Of a stretch of DNA of 64,000 nucleotides, positions 1 to 9,022 are shown in pieces. This stretch comes from JANYBT01 sp038211475 (GTDB lineage Bacteria; Acidobacteriota; Terriglobia; Terriglobales; Acidobacteriaceae). The stretch is from the NCBI GenBank assembly GCA_038211475.1, contig JBBQVN010000003.1, forward strand, positions 1 to 64,000, given 5' to 3'. Below the pieces are notes generated by a model. That model made no database searches, had not been told where the DNA came from, and saw only the letters and a list, made by a program, of their open reading frames with translations. Every line of letters begins with the position of its first letter. The first letter of the stretch is position 1. Position numbers and translations under genes: made by a program.

Positions 1-1116
1 CGCGTCCTCAAGGCCGTCGGCTTTGACGCCGAATACGTTCATGCCGACATCGGCTGGGAGTTCTGGTGCAAGGAAGGCAACGCCCTTCCCGACCGTACCG
101 TGGATCTACTTACCAAACACAAGCTCGGCCTTTTTGGCGCGATTACTTCGAAGCCCAACAAGGAAGCGCAGAACGAAATCGCGCCGGAACTCCGTGGCAA
201 GGGCTATGTGTATTACAGCCCAATTGTCACCATGCGCCAGCGTTTTAATCTGGACATTTGCCAGCGACCCTGCACCGGCTTCATCGGCAATCCGCTGAAC
301 TACATTCGCAAGCGCACCGACGGCGGCTTTGACGAGCCGAAGCTCGACACCACTGTATTCCGGCAGGGCACCGAAGGCATGTACGTCGGCGTGGAGTGGA
401 CCAACCCGCCGGACAACGTGCGCTCCGCGCTCGGCACCCACCCTCGCTTCAAGAATTTCGTCCACGTGCCCGGCCAGGATCTGGCCATCAGCCTGCGTGT
501 GATCACCCGTCCCGCGGCGCGCCGAATCATCACCGCCGCGTTCGAATTCGCGAAGAAGAAGGGCTTCAAGGCCGTCACGATCTGCGAAAAGCCCAATGTC
601 GTCCGCGAAACCTCAGGCATGATGGAAGAGACCGCCAAGGAAGTGCAGAAGAGTTATCCCGCCATTCAACTCTGGTCCACTAACATCGACGCTCAACTTA
701 TGTGGCTCAACAAGAATCCTGAGGAATACAACGTTATCGTCGCCTCTAATCTTTTCGGCGACATCCTGTCTGATGCGTTTGCCGGCCTGGTCGGCGGCCT
801 TGGCTTCGCGGCGTCGGGCAACATCGGGGATGAGGTTGCCGTTTTCGAACCGACCCACGGATCCGCCCCGAAATATGCCGAACTCAACCCGCCCATTGTG
901 AATCCGATCGCGATGATTCTCTCCGCCGCCATGATGGTGGACCATGTGGGGGAGACCGCCATGTCTGACCGCATCAAGAATGCGGTCGCCGCAGTCATCA
1001 AAGAAGGCAGGGTTCGCACCTATGACATGATGCGCATCCCCGGCGGCCCGAAGTCGCTAAGCCAAGGCGCAGCCAGCACAGTACAAATGACGGACGCCAT
1101 ACTAGAGAGGCTGTAA
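1..1116 (+). CDS. icd: Isocitrate dehydrogenase, C-terminal 371 residues (5' end outside window)
   Basis: The frame is open from the first base, so the N-terminus lies outside the window. Isocitrate dehydrogenases oxidise and decarboxylate isocitrate to 2-oxoglutarate in the TCA cycle (cytoplasm). The visible part has the isocitrate/isopropylmalate dehydrogenase core: the metal-binding stretch GDILSDAFAGLVGG and the cofactor loop HGSAPKYAE. The Lys-Tyr after SAP matches the NADP-type enzymes (E. coli K344/Y345), whereas isopropylmalate dehydrogenases have Asp there, so NADP use is inferred. The next gene, a citrate lyase beta/gamma fusion, starts 13 bases downstream, so the three genes probably form one operon acting on citrate/isocitrate. 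Another beta-decarboxylating dehydrogenase (e.g. homoisocitrate-type) is less likely. Confidence 0.85.
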   Translation, partial: RVLKAVGFDAEYVHADIGWEFWCKEGNALPDRTVDLLTKHKLGLFGAITSKPNKEAQNEIAPELRGKGYVYYSPIVTMRQRFNLDICQRPCTGFIGNPLNYIRKRTDGGFDEPKLDTTVFRQGTEGMYVGVEWTNPPDNVRSALGTHPRFKNFVHVPGQDLAISLRVITRPAARRIITAAFEFAKKKGFKAVTICEKPNVVRETSGMMEETAKEVQKSYPAIQLWSTNIDAQLMWLNKNPEEYNVIVASNLFGDILSDAFAGLVGGLGFAASGNIGDEVAVFEPTHGSAPKYAELNPPIVNPIAMILSAAMMVDHVGETAMSDRIKNAVAAVIKEGRVRTYDMMRIPGGPKSLSQGAASTVQMTDAILERL

Positions 1117-1129
1117 GATCGAGGGCCGC

Positions 1130-2314
1130 ATGACCACAACCGCCGGCTTCCACGGCAAAGACGTCCGATCCGATCTGCACGTCGCCTTCGAACCGCGCGA
1201 GACCGGGGGCATCCAAATGGCACTGGAGTCGCGCGTTGCCCCCTACTATGGCGATTCGCTTCGCGCCCAGATCCGCGACGTGCTGGCCGCTCTCGGCATC
1301 GAGCACGCACAGCTCACCGTGCACGACGAAGGTGCGCTCCCCTTTGTCGTCGGCGCCCGCATTGAGGCTGCGGTCAAGCGCGCCGGTTTGGCCAGCGAAA
1401 AATCCTGGCTGCCAGAACTCGCCACGCATCCCACCGCTTCCGCCCGCGACCGCGTCCGCCGGTCCCGCCTTTACCTCCCCGGCTCCGAACCCAAATACTT
1501 CATCAACGCCGCCCTGCACGGACCTGACGCCATTATTCTTGACCTCGAAGACTCGGTGCATCAGCAGGAAAAGGACGCTTCCCGTTTGCTAGTCCGCAAC
1601 GCCCTTCGCGGCGTGGATTTTGGATCCTGTGAGCGCATGGTGCGCATCAACCAATTGCCATTGGGCCTGGTGGATCTGGCCGCCATCATCGCCGAGCAAC
1701 CCGACCTCATTCTGCTCCCCAAGACCGAGTATGCCGAACAGGTGCAGTCGGTAGACCAGGCCATCGCAGAACTGAAGCGCCATCACAAACTCAGCCGCGA
1801 CTTTTGGTTGATGCCCATCCTCGAGTCTGGCTTGGGCATCGAAAACGCTTTCGCCATCGCCTCAGCCAGTCCCAATGTCGTCGCCATCACCATCGGCTTG
1901 GAAGACTACACCGCCGACCTTGGCGTGGTGAAAACCGCGACTGGCAGCGAGTCGCTCTACGCCCGTGGACGCCTGGTTAACGCTGCCCACGCTGCCAGAG
2001 TTCAAGCCATAGATACCGTTTGGGGCGACGTTGGCGACCGCGAAGGCCTCCGCCGCTGGTGCGAACAATCGCGCGCACTGGGGTTCGACGGCATCGGCTG
2101 CATCCACCCCTCGCAGATTGCCATCGCTCACGAAGCCTACGCGCCGTCGCAAGCTGAAATTGAGAAGGCTCACAGCATCGTCGCTGCTTTCGAGGAAGCC
2201 CAGCACAAGGGTTTGGGCGTGGTCAGCTTAGGGTCTAAAATGATCGATCCGCCAGTGGTGCAGCGCGCCCTGAAACTCGTAGCCCGCGCAAAAGCGATGG
2301 GGAAAGTGCAATGA
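1130..2314 (+). CDS. citE: Citrate lyase gamma-beta fusion (CitD acyl carrier domain + CitE lyase domain)
   Basis: A 394-residue protein in two parts. Residues about 1-95 resemble CitD, the acyl carrier subunit of citrate lyase (GGIQMALESRVAPYYGD, then a TVHDEGAL stretch). Ser14 sits where CitD carries its phosphoribosyl-dephospho-CoA group. Residues about 108-390 are the CitE/HpcH-type TIM barrel: RRSRLYLPGSEPKYF, DAIILDLEDSV, LLPKTE, LESGLGIENA and IGLEDYTADLG. The beta subunit cleaves citryl-thioester to oxaloacetate and acetyl-thioester. CitD (about 98 aa) and CitE (about 290 aa) are normally separate, so the fusion is unusual. Its stop overlaps the citF start by ATGA, indicating coupled translation. 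A citramalate-type lyase is an alternative. The citC, citX and citG maturation genes are not in the window. Confidence 0.85.
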   Translation: MTTTAGFHGKDVRSDLHVAFEPRETGGIQMALESRVAPYYGDSLRAQIRDVLAALGIEHAQLTVHDEGALPFVVGARIEAAVKRAGLASEKSWLPELATHPTASARDRVRRSRLYLPGSEPKYFINAALHGPDAIILDLEDSVHQQEKDASRLLVRNALRGVDFGSCERMVRINQLPLGLVDLAAIIAEQPDLILLPKTEYAEQVQSVDQAIAELKRHHKLSRDFWLMPILESGLGIENAFAIASASPNVVAITIGLEDYTADLGVVKTATGSESLYARGRLVNAAHAARVQAIDTVWGDVGDREGLRRWCEQSRALGFDGIGCIHPSQIAIAHEAYAPSQAEIEKAHSIVAAFEEAQHKGLGVVSLGSKMIDPPVVQRALKLVARAKAMGKVQ

Positions 2315-3885
2315 CAATCCCCGAGACGGGCAAACTCGAACTCGCGCAAAATGCAGTTGGACGCCGCGTCCCCACCATCGTCAACAGCCGTGCGCAAACT
2401 CCCTACGCCGGCATCGGCCTCTACTCCCCCACCGGCTCTAAAGCCGCGCCCCCGGTCCGCTCCAGCAAAGACTATCCGGAGAATGGCGACAAGCGCGTCC
2501 CCGATCTTGAAACCGCGCTCCGCCAATGCGGCCTGCGCGATGGCATGGTCATCTCCAGCCATCACCACTTGCGCGACGGCGACAAAGTCGCTCTCATGGC
2601 ACTGGATGCCGCGGCTCGCATCGGCGTCAAAGACCTGATGTGGTTCCCCAGTGCCTCGTTCCCTTCGCAGAAGTCCGCCATCGATCTGATGCAGTCTGGC
2701 GTACTGCACCACATCGAAGGCTCGATGAATGGGCCTCTGGGCGACTACTGCACCCAGGGCAAGATGCGCGGCATGGGCGTATTGCGCTCCCACGGCGGAC
2801 GATGGCAGGCCATTCAGGATGGCGAAGTGCACATCGATATTGCCGTCATCGCCGCTCCCACCGCCGACTTTTTCGGCAATGCCGACGGCTCCCACGGCAA
2901 GTCAGCTTGCGGCTCCCTCGGATTCGCGCTCGCCGATTCTGTTTATGCCGACCGCGTCATTGTCGTCACCGACAATCTTGTGCCTTTCCCCTGCATCCCC
3001 TGGCAAATCCAAGGCAACAATGTGGACTTCGTGGTCGAGGTCCCTTCCATCGGCGACCCCGCCAAAATTGTCTCTGGCACAACCCAGATCACCCGCTCGC
3101 CCGACCGCTTGCTCATCGCCGATTACGTGGCCCGCTTTGTCCGCGACACGGGAATCATGCGCGATGGCTTTTCGTTTCAAGCAGGCGCCGGCGGCATCAC
3201 GCTCGCATTCGTGGATTATCTTCGCCGCATGATGAAGGACGCTGGCGTCAAGGCGCGTTTCGTTCGCGGCGGCTCAACAAAATATCTGGTGGAGTTGTTG
3301 CAGGAAGGATTGACCGACTACATCCTTGACGGTCAGACCTTCGACCTCGACGGCGTGAAGTCCATCGCCAGCGATCCCCGTCACGTTGCCACCTCGCCCT
3401 TCACGTCGTACAACTACCATGGCAAGGGCAACTTCGCGTCGCTCATCGACGTGGTAGTGCTCGGAGCCACCGAGGTGGATGTTAACTTTAATGCGAACGT
3501 CGTCACGCACTCTGACGGACGCCTGCTGCACGGCATCGGAGGCTGGCAGAACTGTCTGTTTGCGGGATGCACAATTCTCGCCGTCCCGTCCTTCCGCGAC
3601 CGCATTCCGGTGATTGTAGACGAAGTCACCACCCTGACCGGTCCCGGCGAGCTGATTGACGTAATCGCAACCGAGCGAGGCATCGCCATTAACCCGCGCC
3701 GCCGGGACCTGATCGATGCCGCACGAGGTTCTGGCCTGCCCATTCGCCCCATCCAAGACATCAAAACCGAAGTCGAGAAAATCTGTGGCGGCAAACCAGC
3801 GCGCCCGACCCCCAGCGATCGCCCCGTGGCAGTTGTGAAGTGGGTGGACGGGACCTTGCTAGATAGCGTCTGGCAGGTGGGATAG
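2311..3885 (+). CDS. citF: Citrate lyase alpha subunit (citrate:ACP transferase)
   Basis: A 524-residue protein, close to the usual length (about 510) of CitF, the CoA-transferase-fold alpha subunit. It swaps acetate for citrate on the acyl carrier before CitE cleaves it. Family features are GSMNGPLGDYCTQGKM near residue 140, then FVEVPSIGDP-like and FQAGAGGITLAF segments. The start codon overlaps the stop of the citDE fusion (ATGA), so the subunits are probably made in equal amounts. No further cit gene follows: the next gene, uvrA, is on the other strand. Recognition is good, but substrate (citrate or citramalate) cannot be settled from sequence alone. Confidence 0.88.
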   Translation: MTIPETGKLELAQNAVGRRVPTIVNSRAQTPYAGIGLYSPTGSKAAPPVRSSKDYPENGDKRVPDLETALRQCGLRDGMVISSHHHLRDGDKVALMALDAAARIGVKDLMWFPSASFPSQKSAIDLMQSGVLHHIEGSMNGPLGDYCTQGKMRGMGVLRSHGGRWQAIQDGEVHIDIAVIAAPTADFFGNADGSHGKSACGSLGFALADSVYADRVIVVTDNLVPFPCIPWQIQGNNVDFVVEVPSIGDPAKIVSGTTQITRSPDRLLIADYVARFVRDTGIMRDGFSFQAGAGGITLAFVDYLRRMMKDAGVKARFVRGGSTKYLVELLQEGLTDYILDGQTFDLDGVKSIASDPRHVATSPFTSYNYHGKGNFASLIDVVVLGATEVDVNFNANVVTHSDGRLLHGIGGWQNCLFAGCTILAVPSFRDRIPVIVDEVTTLTGPGELIDVIATERGIAINPRRRDLIDAARGSGLPIRPIQDIKTEVEKICGGKPARPTPSDRPVAVVKWVDGTLLDSVWQVG

Positions 3886-3912
3886 CGGGAAAGCAGATAC
3901 AGCTCGAGTCTG

Positions 3913-3961
3913 GGAACTGGAAACTGGAAACTAACAAATGAAAACTGGCAACGAACAACTG
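3913..3961. repeat. Heptamer repeat array (GAAACTG-like)
   Basis: Seven consecutive 7-base units fill the gap between citF and uvrA: GGAACTG, GAAACTG, GAAACTA, ACAAATG, AAAACTG, GCAACGA, ACAACTG. The first three are nearly perfect and the rest are decayed. The unit is the reverse complement of the CAGTTKC unit seen at 14402-14479 and 59711-59738. It may contribute to transcription ending between two convergent genes, but no terminator hairpin is evident. Confidence 0.75.
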
Positions 3962-3974
3962 CAACTGATCTTCC

Positions 3975-6752
3975 TCAACTCACCCGCCCAAAATATTCTC
4001 CCAGCGCCTGGCCCGTGTACGACTTCTTTACCTTCGCCACTTGCTCGGGAGTCCCTTGTGCGACGATTCGTCCGCCTTCTTCTCCGCCCTCCGGCCCCAA
4101 ATCAATAATCCAATCCGCATTCCGAATCACATCTAAATTGTGCTCAATGATGATGACGCTATTGCCCAGGTCGGTCAGCCGGTGCAGCACTTCCAGCAGC
4201 TTCTTCACGTCATCAAAGTGCAACCCGGTCGTCGGTTCGTCTAGCAAGTAGAGCGTCTTCCCGGTCTGCCGTTTGCTCAACTCCCGCGCCAGCTTGATGC
4301 GCTGTGCCTCCCCGCCGGAAAGAGTGACTGCAGATTGACCAAGATGAATGTAGCCCAGGCCGACATCCGCCAACGTTTGCAACTTTTGCCGAGCCTGAGG
4401 GATGTTCTCCAGAATCGTCAGCGCGTCCGACACCGGCGACTCCAGCAAATCGGCGATCGAACACCCGTTGTAGCGCACCGCCAAAGTTTCCTGGTTATAT
4501 CGGCGGCCTCCGCACACCTCGCACAGCACATACACATCGGGCAGAAAATTCATCTCAATGCGCCGCTGCCCTTCGCCCCGGCACGCTTCGCACCGTCCTC
4601 CGCTCACGTTGAACGAAAATCGTCCAGCCTTGTAGCCGCGTTCGCGCGATTCCGGCAACATGGCATAGATGTCGCGAATCTGGCTGAACATCCCGGTGTA
4701 CGTCGCCGGATTCGACCGTGGCGTCCGTCCAATCGGCGATTGATCAATGCGGATGACCTTATCCACTTCATCGGCGCCGGTAATTGCCTTGTGCTCGCCG
4801 GGCGCCTCGCGGGAGCGATACAGCTTCTGCGCCAGCGCGCGATACAGAATGTCATTGACCAGAGTCGATTTGCCCGAGCCTGAAACGCCCGTCACCACGG
4901 TCATCACGCCCAGTGGAAATGAGACGTCCAGGCTCTTCAGATTATTTTCCCGCGCCCCCAGGATGGTGATGGCTGCGCCGGTCGCTGCGCGCCTCTGGTC
5001 CAGCATCTCAATGCGGGTTCGGCCCGCCATGTACGCACCGGTAAGCGAGCGCGGCTCCCGCTCTATCTCCGCCGGCGTGCCCGCCGCCACCAGTTCTCCG
5101 CCATGCCGTCCCGCGCCGGGTCCCAGATCAATCACATAGTCGGCGCGGCGGATCGTCTCTTCATCGTGCTCCACCACCAGCACGGTGTTGCCGAGGTCGC
5201 GCAGTTCCGTCAGCGCGTGCAGCAACCGCCCGTTGTCGCGACGATGCAGCCCAATCGAAGGTTCATCCAGCACATACAGCACCCCGCGCAGCCGCGACCC
5301 AATCTGCGTGGCCAGGCGGATCCGCTGGCCTTCGCCCCCCGACAGGCTCGCCGCCGAACGGCTCAGCGAGATGTATCCCAGCCCGACTCTGGCCAGAAAT
5401 TGCAAGCGCTCGGTGATCTCGTGGACGATTCGGCCCGCAATCGTCTCTTCCCGCCCTTTCAGTTTGATTTTCTGCGCAACCTCCAGCGCCCGCGATACTG
5501 GCAGCGCCGTAAAATCCGCGATCGACATCCCCGCCAGTTTCACCGCCAGGCTTTCCGGCCGCAACCGCTTGCCTTTGCATGCCGGACACTGCGTCGCCGA
5601 CATGAAGTCCAACAAATACTCTCGGTACGTCTCGGAAGTGGACTCCTCCTGCACTTGCCGCAGATGTCCGATCACGCCCTTGAACCCAGTCTTGCCGCGC
5701 CCGCTTTCACCGTAGAAAATCAGATTCTGAATCTTGTCTGGAAAATCCTCCACTGATGTTGCCAAATCAAACCCGTACGCCTGTGCCGTTAATTGCAAGC
5801 CATGGACCAGGTTCTGTGAGCTTGACCTCGGCCCGAGTCCTCCATCCAACAGCGGCTTTGACCAGTCGTTAATCAGCTTCGCGGGATCGAAATCATATTT
5901 GCTGCCCAGGCCATGGCATTCGGGGCACGCCCCATAGGCGCTGTTAAATGAAAACGAACGCGGCTCCAGTTGCGGCACGTCGATGCCACAATCAGGGCAC
6001 GCCAGTTTTGAGGAGTACAGCGTCTCCTCTCCATTCACCACCACCACCTGAATCAGTCCGCCCGCAAGCTTCATTGCTAGCGCCACTGCCTGCTCCAGGC
6101 GCTGCTCAAAACCGGACTTCACCAGCAGGCGGTCAATCACCACTTCGATGGTGTGGTTCTTGCGCTTGTCGAGCGCCAGATCGTCTTCCAAGCTGACCAG
6201 TTCGCCGTCCACTCGCGCCCGAGCGAAGCCGTGTTCCACCAACTTCTCCATCTCTTTTTTGAACTCGCCTTTGCGACCGCGCACAATCGGCGCCAGAATC
6301 ATGACCCGCTCACCGGGGGCCAGGGCACTGGCTCGCTGCACAATCTGCTCCGCCGACTGCCGGGTGATGGCCTGTCCGCAATTGGGGCAATGCGGCACGC
6401 CTACGGATGAAAACAGCAATCGCAGGTAGTCGTAGATTTCTGTGATTGTGCCCACGGTCGAGCGCGGACTTCGGCTGGTGGTTTTTTGCTCGATGGAGAT
6501 GGAAGGGCTCAGGCCATCAATTGCATCCACGTCGGGACGCTCCATCTGGTCCAGGAACTGCCGCGCATAAGCCGACAGCGTTTCGACATACCTCCGCTGC
6601 CCCTCGGCATAGATCGTGTCGAACGCCAGCGATGACTTCCCCGACCCGCTCAGTCCCGTAATCACGGTCAGCGAGTTACGCGGAATCTCCACGTCGATGT
6701 TCTTCAGGTTATGCTGGCGCGCCCCGCGCACCGAGATCTTGGTAATCGCCAT
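3975..6752 (-). CDS. uvrA: Excinuclease ABC subunit A (UvrA)
   Basis: A 925-residue damage-recognition ATPase of nucleotide excision repair; it dimerises, loads UvrB on lesions and leaves. Both ABC ATPase modules are intact: Walker A GLSGSGKSS at residues 33-41 and GVSGSGKST near residue 620, each with its LSGGE signature (LSGGEGQRIRLA and LSGGEAQRIKLA). Zinc-binding Cys pairs are present (CPNCGQ, CPDCG/CPECHG, CPACKGK, CEACRGEG/CEVCGG). Length matches the family (about 940). It stands alone: citF converges on it downstream, and an unrelated secreted protein lies upstream on the same strand. I see no LexA-type box in the 160 bases before the start. Confidence 0.98.
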   Translation of the reverse strand: MAITKISVRGARQHNLKNIDVEIPRNSLTVITGLSGSGKSSLAFDTIYAEGQRRYVETLSAYARQFLDQMERPDVDAIDGLSPSISIEQKTTSRSPRSTVGTITEIYDYLRLLFSSVGVPHCPNCGQAITRQSAEQIVQRASALAPGERVMILAPIVRGRKGEFKKEMEKLVEHGFARARVDGELVSLEDDLALDKRKNHTIEVVIDRLLVKSGFEQRLEQAVALAMKLAGGLIQVVVVNGEETLYSSKLACPDCGIDVPQLEPRSFSFNSAYGACPECHGLGSKYDFDPAKLINDWSKPLLDGGLGPRSSSQNLVHGLQLTAQAYGFDLATSVEDFPDKIQNLIFYGESGRGKTGFKGVIGHLRQVQEESTSETYREYLLDFMSATQCPACKGKRLRPESLAVKLAGMSIADFTALPVSRALEVAQKIKLKGREETIAGRIVHEITERLQFLARVGLGYISLSRSAASLSGGEGQRIRLATQIGSRLRGVLYVLDEPSIGLHRRDNGRLLHALTELRDLGNTVLVVEHDEETIRRADYVIDLGPGAGRHGGELVAAGTPAEIEREPRSLTGAYMAGRTRIEMLDQRRAATGAAITILGARENNLKSLDVSFPLGVMTVVTGVSGSGKSTLVNDILYRALAQKLYRSREAPGEHKAITGADEVDKVIRIDQSPIGRTPRSNPATYTGMFSQIRDIYAMLPESRERGYKAGRFSFNVSGGRCEACRGEGQRRIEMNFLPDVYVLCEVCGGRRYNQETLAVRYNGCSIADLLESPVSDALTILENIPQARQKLQTLADVGLGYIHLGQSAVTLSGGEAQRIKLARELSKRQTGKTLYLLDEPTTGLHFDDVKKLLEVLHRLTDLGNSVIIIEHNLDVIRNADWIIDLGPEGGEEGGRIVAQGTPEQVAKVKKSYTGQALGEYFGRVS

Positions 6753-6916
6753 CCGCTGAACAGTCCAATGCGAGGGAAGGGTCCCCAGAAGGTTCTAGAG
6801 TGGTAGGACACAGCTCTACTTACGTATCCTAGCGGCGAAACCAAGCGTGCGTCAAACGAAGCTGCGGAGGCTGAGAGCGATTTTCGCTGGTGGCGAGACG
6901 TCCGTGGCCACCCCGT

Positions 6917-7738
6917 CTATCGCGGAGGAGGCTGCGGAGGAGGCTGCGGCGGCGGCTGCCCTGGTTGTTGGCTCTGATCGCGAAGCTGTTGCAAAATCTG
7001 TTCGGGCGATTTCGGAGGCTGAAATGGCTGCGTCCCCGCCTGGGGCGGAGCGGCCTCTTGGGCTGCCGGATTCTCAGGGTTCTCCGGTTGCTGCTCCTGG
7101 TCTTGCTGATCAGCCTGGTCGTCCGGATTCTGGGCATCGTCCGGTGGCGCGTTGTCGTCGCCTTCCGGCTGTCCCGGCTGTACCCCAGGGGCTCCCGGAT
7201 TGCCATTCTGGGGCGGGATAATCCGCGGCCCAGGCGCCGGATAAAATGGCTGCCCCGGTTGGCCTGGTGTCGCCGGCCGCACACCCGCAGCAGCGGCTGC
7301 TCCCTTCGGCAGCAGAATTACTTGCGCCAGGGCGTTGGGATCGCTGGCCGTTCCTACCACCATGTAGTTGAAGCTGGTGCCGTTCAGCAGGCTCGCGACC
7401 ACGTCTCGCGCCGGCCCCGGCCCTAGCTGCACCGCCACGCGTTCATTGCTCCCCGTCGAGGTCTCGATCACTGCCCCGGTCCGCTTGTGCACTTCACGCA
7501 GGATGTCTGCCAGGGTCGAATTGTGCGCCACGATGGTCAACTGGCCATTCAGATAACTGACCTGCGGCGCCGTCGCCGGCAACTGGTCCAACGGAATTTG
7601 CGGCAGCGGCCCTGCCGGAACATACGAGGGCAAGGGCGCCAGAGTTTTCGCTTTCGCCTTGCGGGTGTGCGAATCCGCCTGAGCGCAAGTCAGTGCAATC
7701 AGCACCATCACCACGATTAGATCTGTGCGCAGTTTCAT
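6917..7738 (-). CDS. Secreted STN-domain protein with Pro/Gln-rich C-terminus
   Basis: 273 residues from an ATG directly before a signal-peptide-like stretch (MKLRTDLIVVMVLIALTCAQA). A longer reading from further upstream would bury that signal, so the internal ATG is preferred. Residues about 55-130 (YLNGQLTIVAHNSTLADILR through VAVQLGPGPARDVVASLLNG) have the pattern of a secretin/TonB short N-terminal (STN) domain, as found before secretin and TonB-receptor domains. No secretin or beta-barrel follows. Instead residues 155-273 are low complexity, rich in Pro, Gln, Asn and Asp, ending in a polyproline PPPQPPPQPPPR. It is probably a periplasmic or envelope protein. Partner unknown; the divergent gene at 7909 also encodes a secreted protein. 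Confidence 0.6.
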   Translation of the reverse strand: MKLRTDLIVVMVLIALTCAQADSHTRKAKAKTLAPLPSYVPAGPLPQIPLDQLPATAPQVSYLNGQLTIVAHNSTLADILREVHKRTGAVIETSTGSNERVAVQLGPGPARDVVASLLNGTSFNYMVVGTASDPNALAQVILLPKGAAAAAGVRPATPGQPGQPFYPAPGPRIIPPQNGNPGAPGVQPGQPEGDDNAPPDDAQNPDDQADQQDQEQQPENPENPAAQEAAPPQAGTQPFQPPKSPEQILQQLRDQSQQPGQPPPQPPPQPPPR

Positions 7739-7908
7739 CACATCCCCGCTCCCGGCATTCGGCCGATTCCCCTGTCCCTGTTGGAACGCTCGGCCCTGTA
7801 AAAATTGTACGCTTGAATCCACTATTTTTTCTTGCGCCCTCCCCGCAACGGTCGGGGGCTTCCAGACATCGTAGTATAGGAGCACGCTTTGTACTGTGAG
7901 GAAGACCT

Positions 7909-8976
7909 ATGCTCCGCAACATGAGCCACCCGGGTTCGCCGTCAAGGTTGTTGGTTTTCGCACTCGCTGTAGGCGGCCTGTTGTGGGCCGTTCCCAGCGG
8001 CGCCCAGGTCTGCCAGACCTCCGCTGAGATGGACGCCCCGACCCACGCTGCATTGGATTCGGCGGCCCACCGGATCTTCGACCTGGGTTCCCGCGGCGAT
8101 ACGGCGGCATTGAAACAGAATGCCATCCCATCGCTCGCCGCCGATTTTTCCGGCATCGCGGCTGCGGTGGCTGATAATCAGGCCGCTTTCACTGGCGCCC
8201 AAGCCACCTCTCGCTCCATTTTCTTACTGCAAGCGCCCAACTCTGGCGCAGCCACCTCTGGTGCACCCAGCGCTGGTGCGGCTGGCGGATCCGAGTTTCT
8301 CTGCGGCGTCTTCGGCAGTCTCGGTCAAACTTCAGGCAGCACTGTCTTCGTGATTCCTAATTTGCCCGCTGGCAAATATGGAATCGTTATTCTCGATGTC
8401 AAAGGGCCGCTGGGCGTCTACACTCTCTCGCTGGTCTTGCAGCAGTTGGATTCGCAATCGAATGCCTGGAAGCTCGGCGGCTTTTATCCGAAGAAGGCGC
8501 AGGTTTCCGGCCACGACTCGCAATGGTTCCTCGACCGCGCGCGCGAGTATAAAACTAAGTCGCAGAACCACAACGCCTGGTACTACTATCTCGAGGCGCG
8601 TGACCTGCTGGCGCCGCTGTCTTTCATGAGCACACTGGCTACCGACAAGCTGTACGACGAGGCCCAGGCTGTGAGGCCCGCCGACTTGCCCTCGTCGGCC
8701 GCGCCCATGACCCTCTCTGCAGCTGCCGGGAAGTCCTACAAAATCACCGCGCTCTTTCCTCTGGCGGTGGGAAGCCAGTTCGACCTGGTAGTGAAATATG
8801 ACGCGGCCGATGTCTCCAATTCAGCTCAAACCTTCGCGGAGAACTCCGGAGTCATGAAAGCAGTGCTCGCGAAGTATCCCGAAGTGCGCGACGCCTTCGA
8901 TGCTATCGTAGCCCGCGCGGTGGAACCTTCGGGCCGGGATTACGGCTCCATGCTGCAGATGAAGGTCATCAAGTAG
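7909..8976 (+). CDS. Secreted protein of unknown function
   Basis: 355 residues with a signal peptide (hydrophobic LLVFALAVGGLLWAVPSGAQ, cleavage expected near residue 33), so probably exported. A GAGGAAG purine run sits 4-5 bases before the ATG. The N-terminal part is helical and Ala-rich. A Gly/Ser/Ala-rich loop lies near residues 103-125, followed by a beta-rich part (VFVIPNLPAGKYGIVILDVKG) that looks like an immunoglobulin- or transthyretin-like sandwich. A Tyr/Trp-rich helical stretch (FLDRAREYKTKSQNHNAWYYY) follows. I recognise no enzyme motif. It is divergent from the STN-domain gene, with 170 bases between the starts that probably hold both promoters. Confidence 0.6.
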   Translation: MLRNMSHPGSPSRLLVFALAVGGLLWAVPSGAQVCQTSAEMDAPTHAALDSAAHRIFDLGSRGDTAALKQNAIPSLAADFSGIAAAVADNQAAFTGAQATSRSIFLLQAPNSGAATSGAPSAGAAGGSEFLCGVFGSLGQTSGSTVFVIPNLPAGKYGIVILDVKGPLGVYTLSLVLQQLDSQSNAWKLGGFYPKKAQVSGHDSQWFLDRAREYKTKSQNHNAWYYYLEARDLLAPLSFMSTLATDKLYDEAQAVRPADLPSSAAPMTLSAAAGKSYKITALFPLAVGSQFDLVVKYDAADVSNSAQTFAENSGVMKAVLAKYPEVRDAFDAIVARAVEPSGRDYGSMLQMKVIK

Positions 8977-9022
8977 AGAATTGGCCGATGTCCCACGTTG
9001 AGTTGGTAGATTGAGCGGCTGC

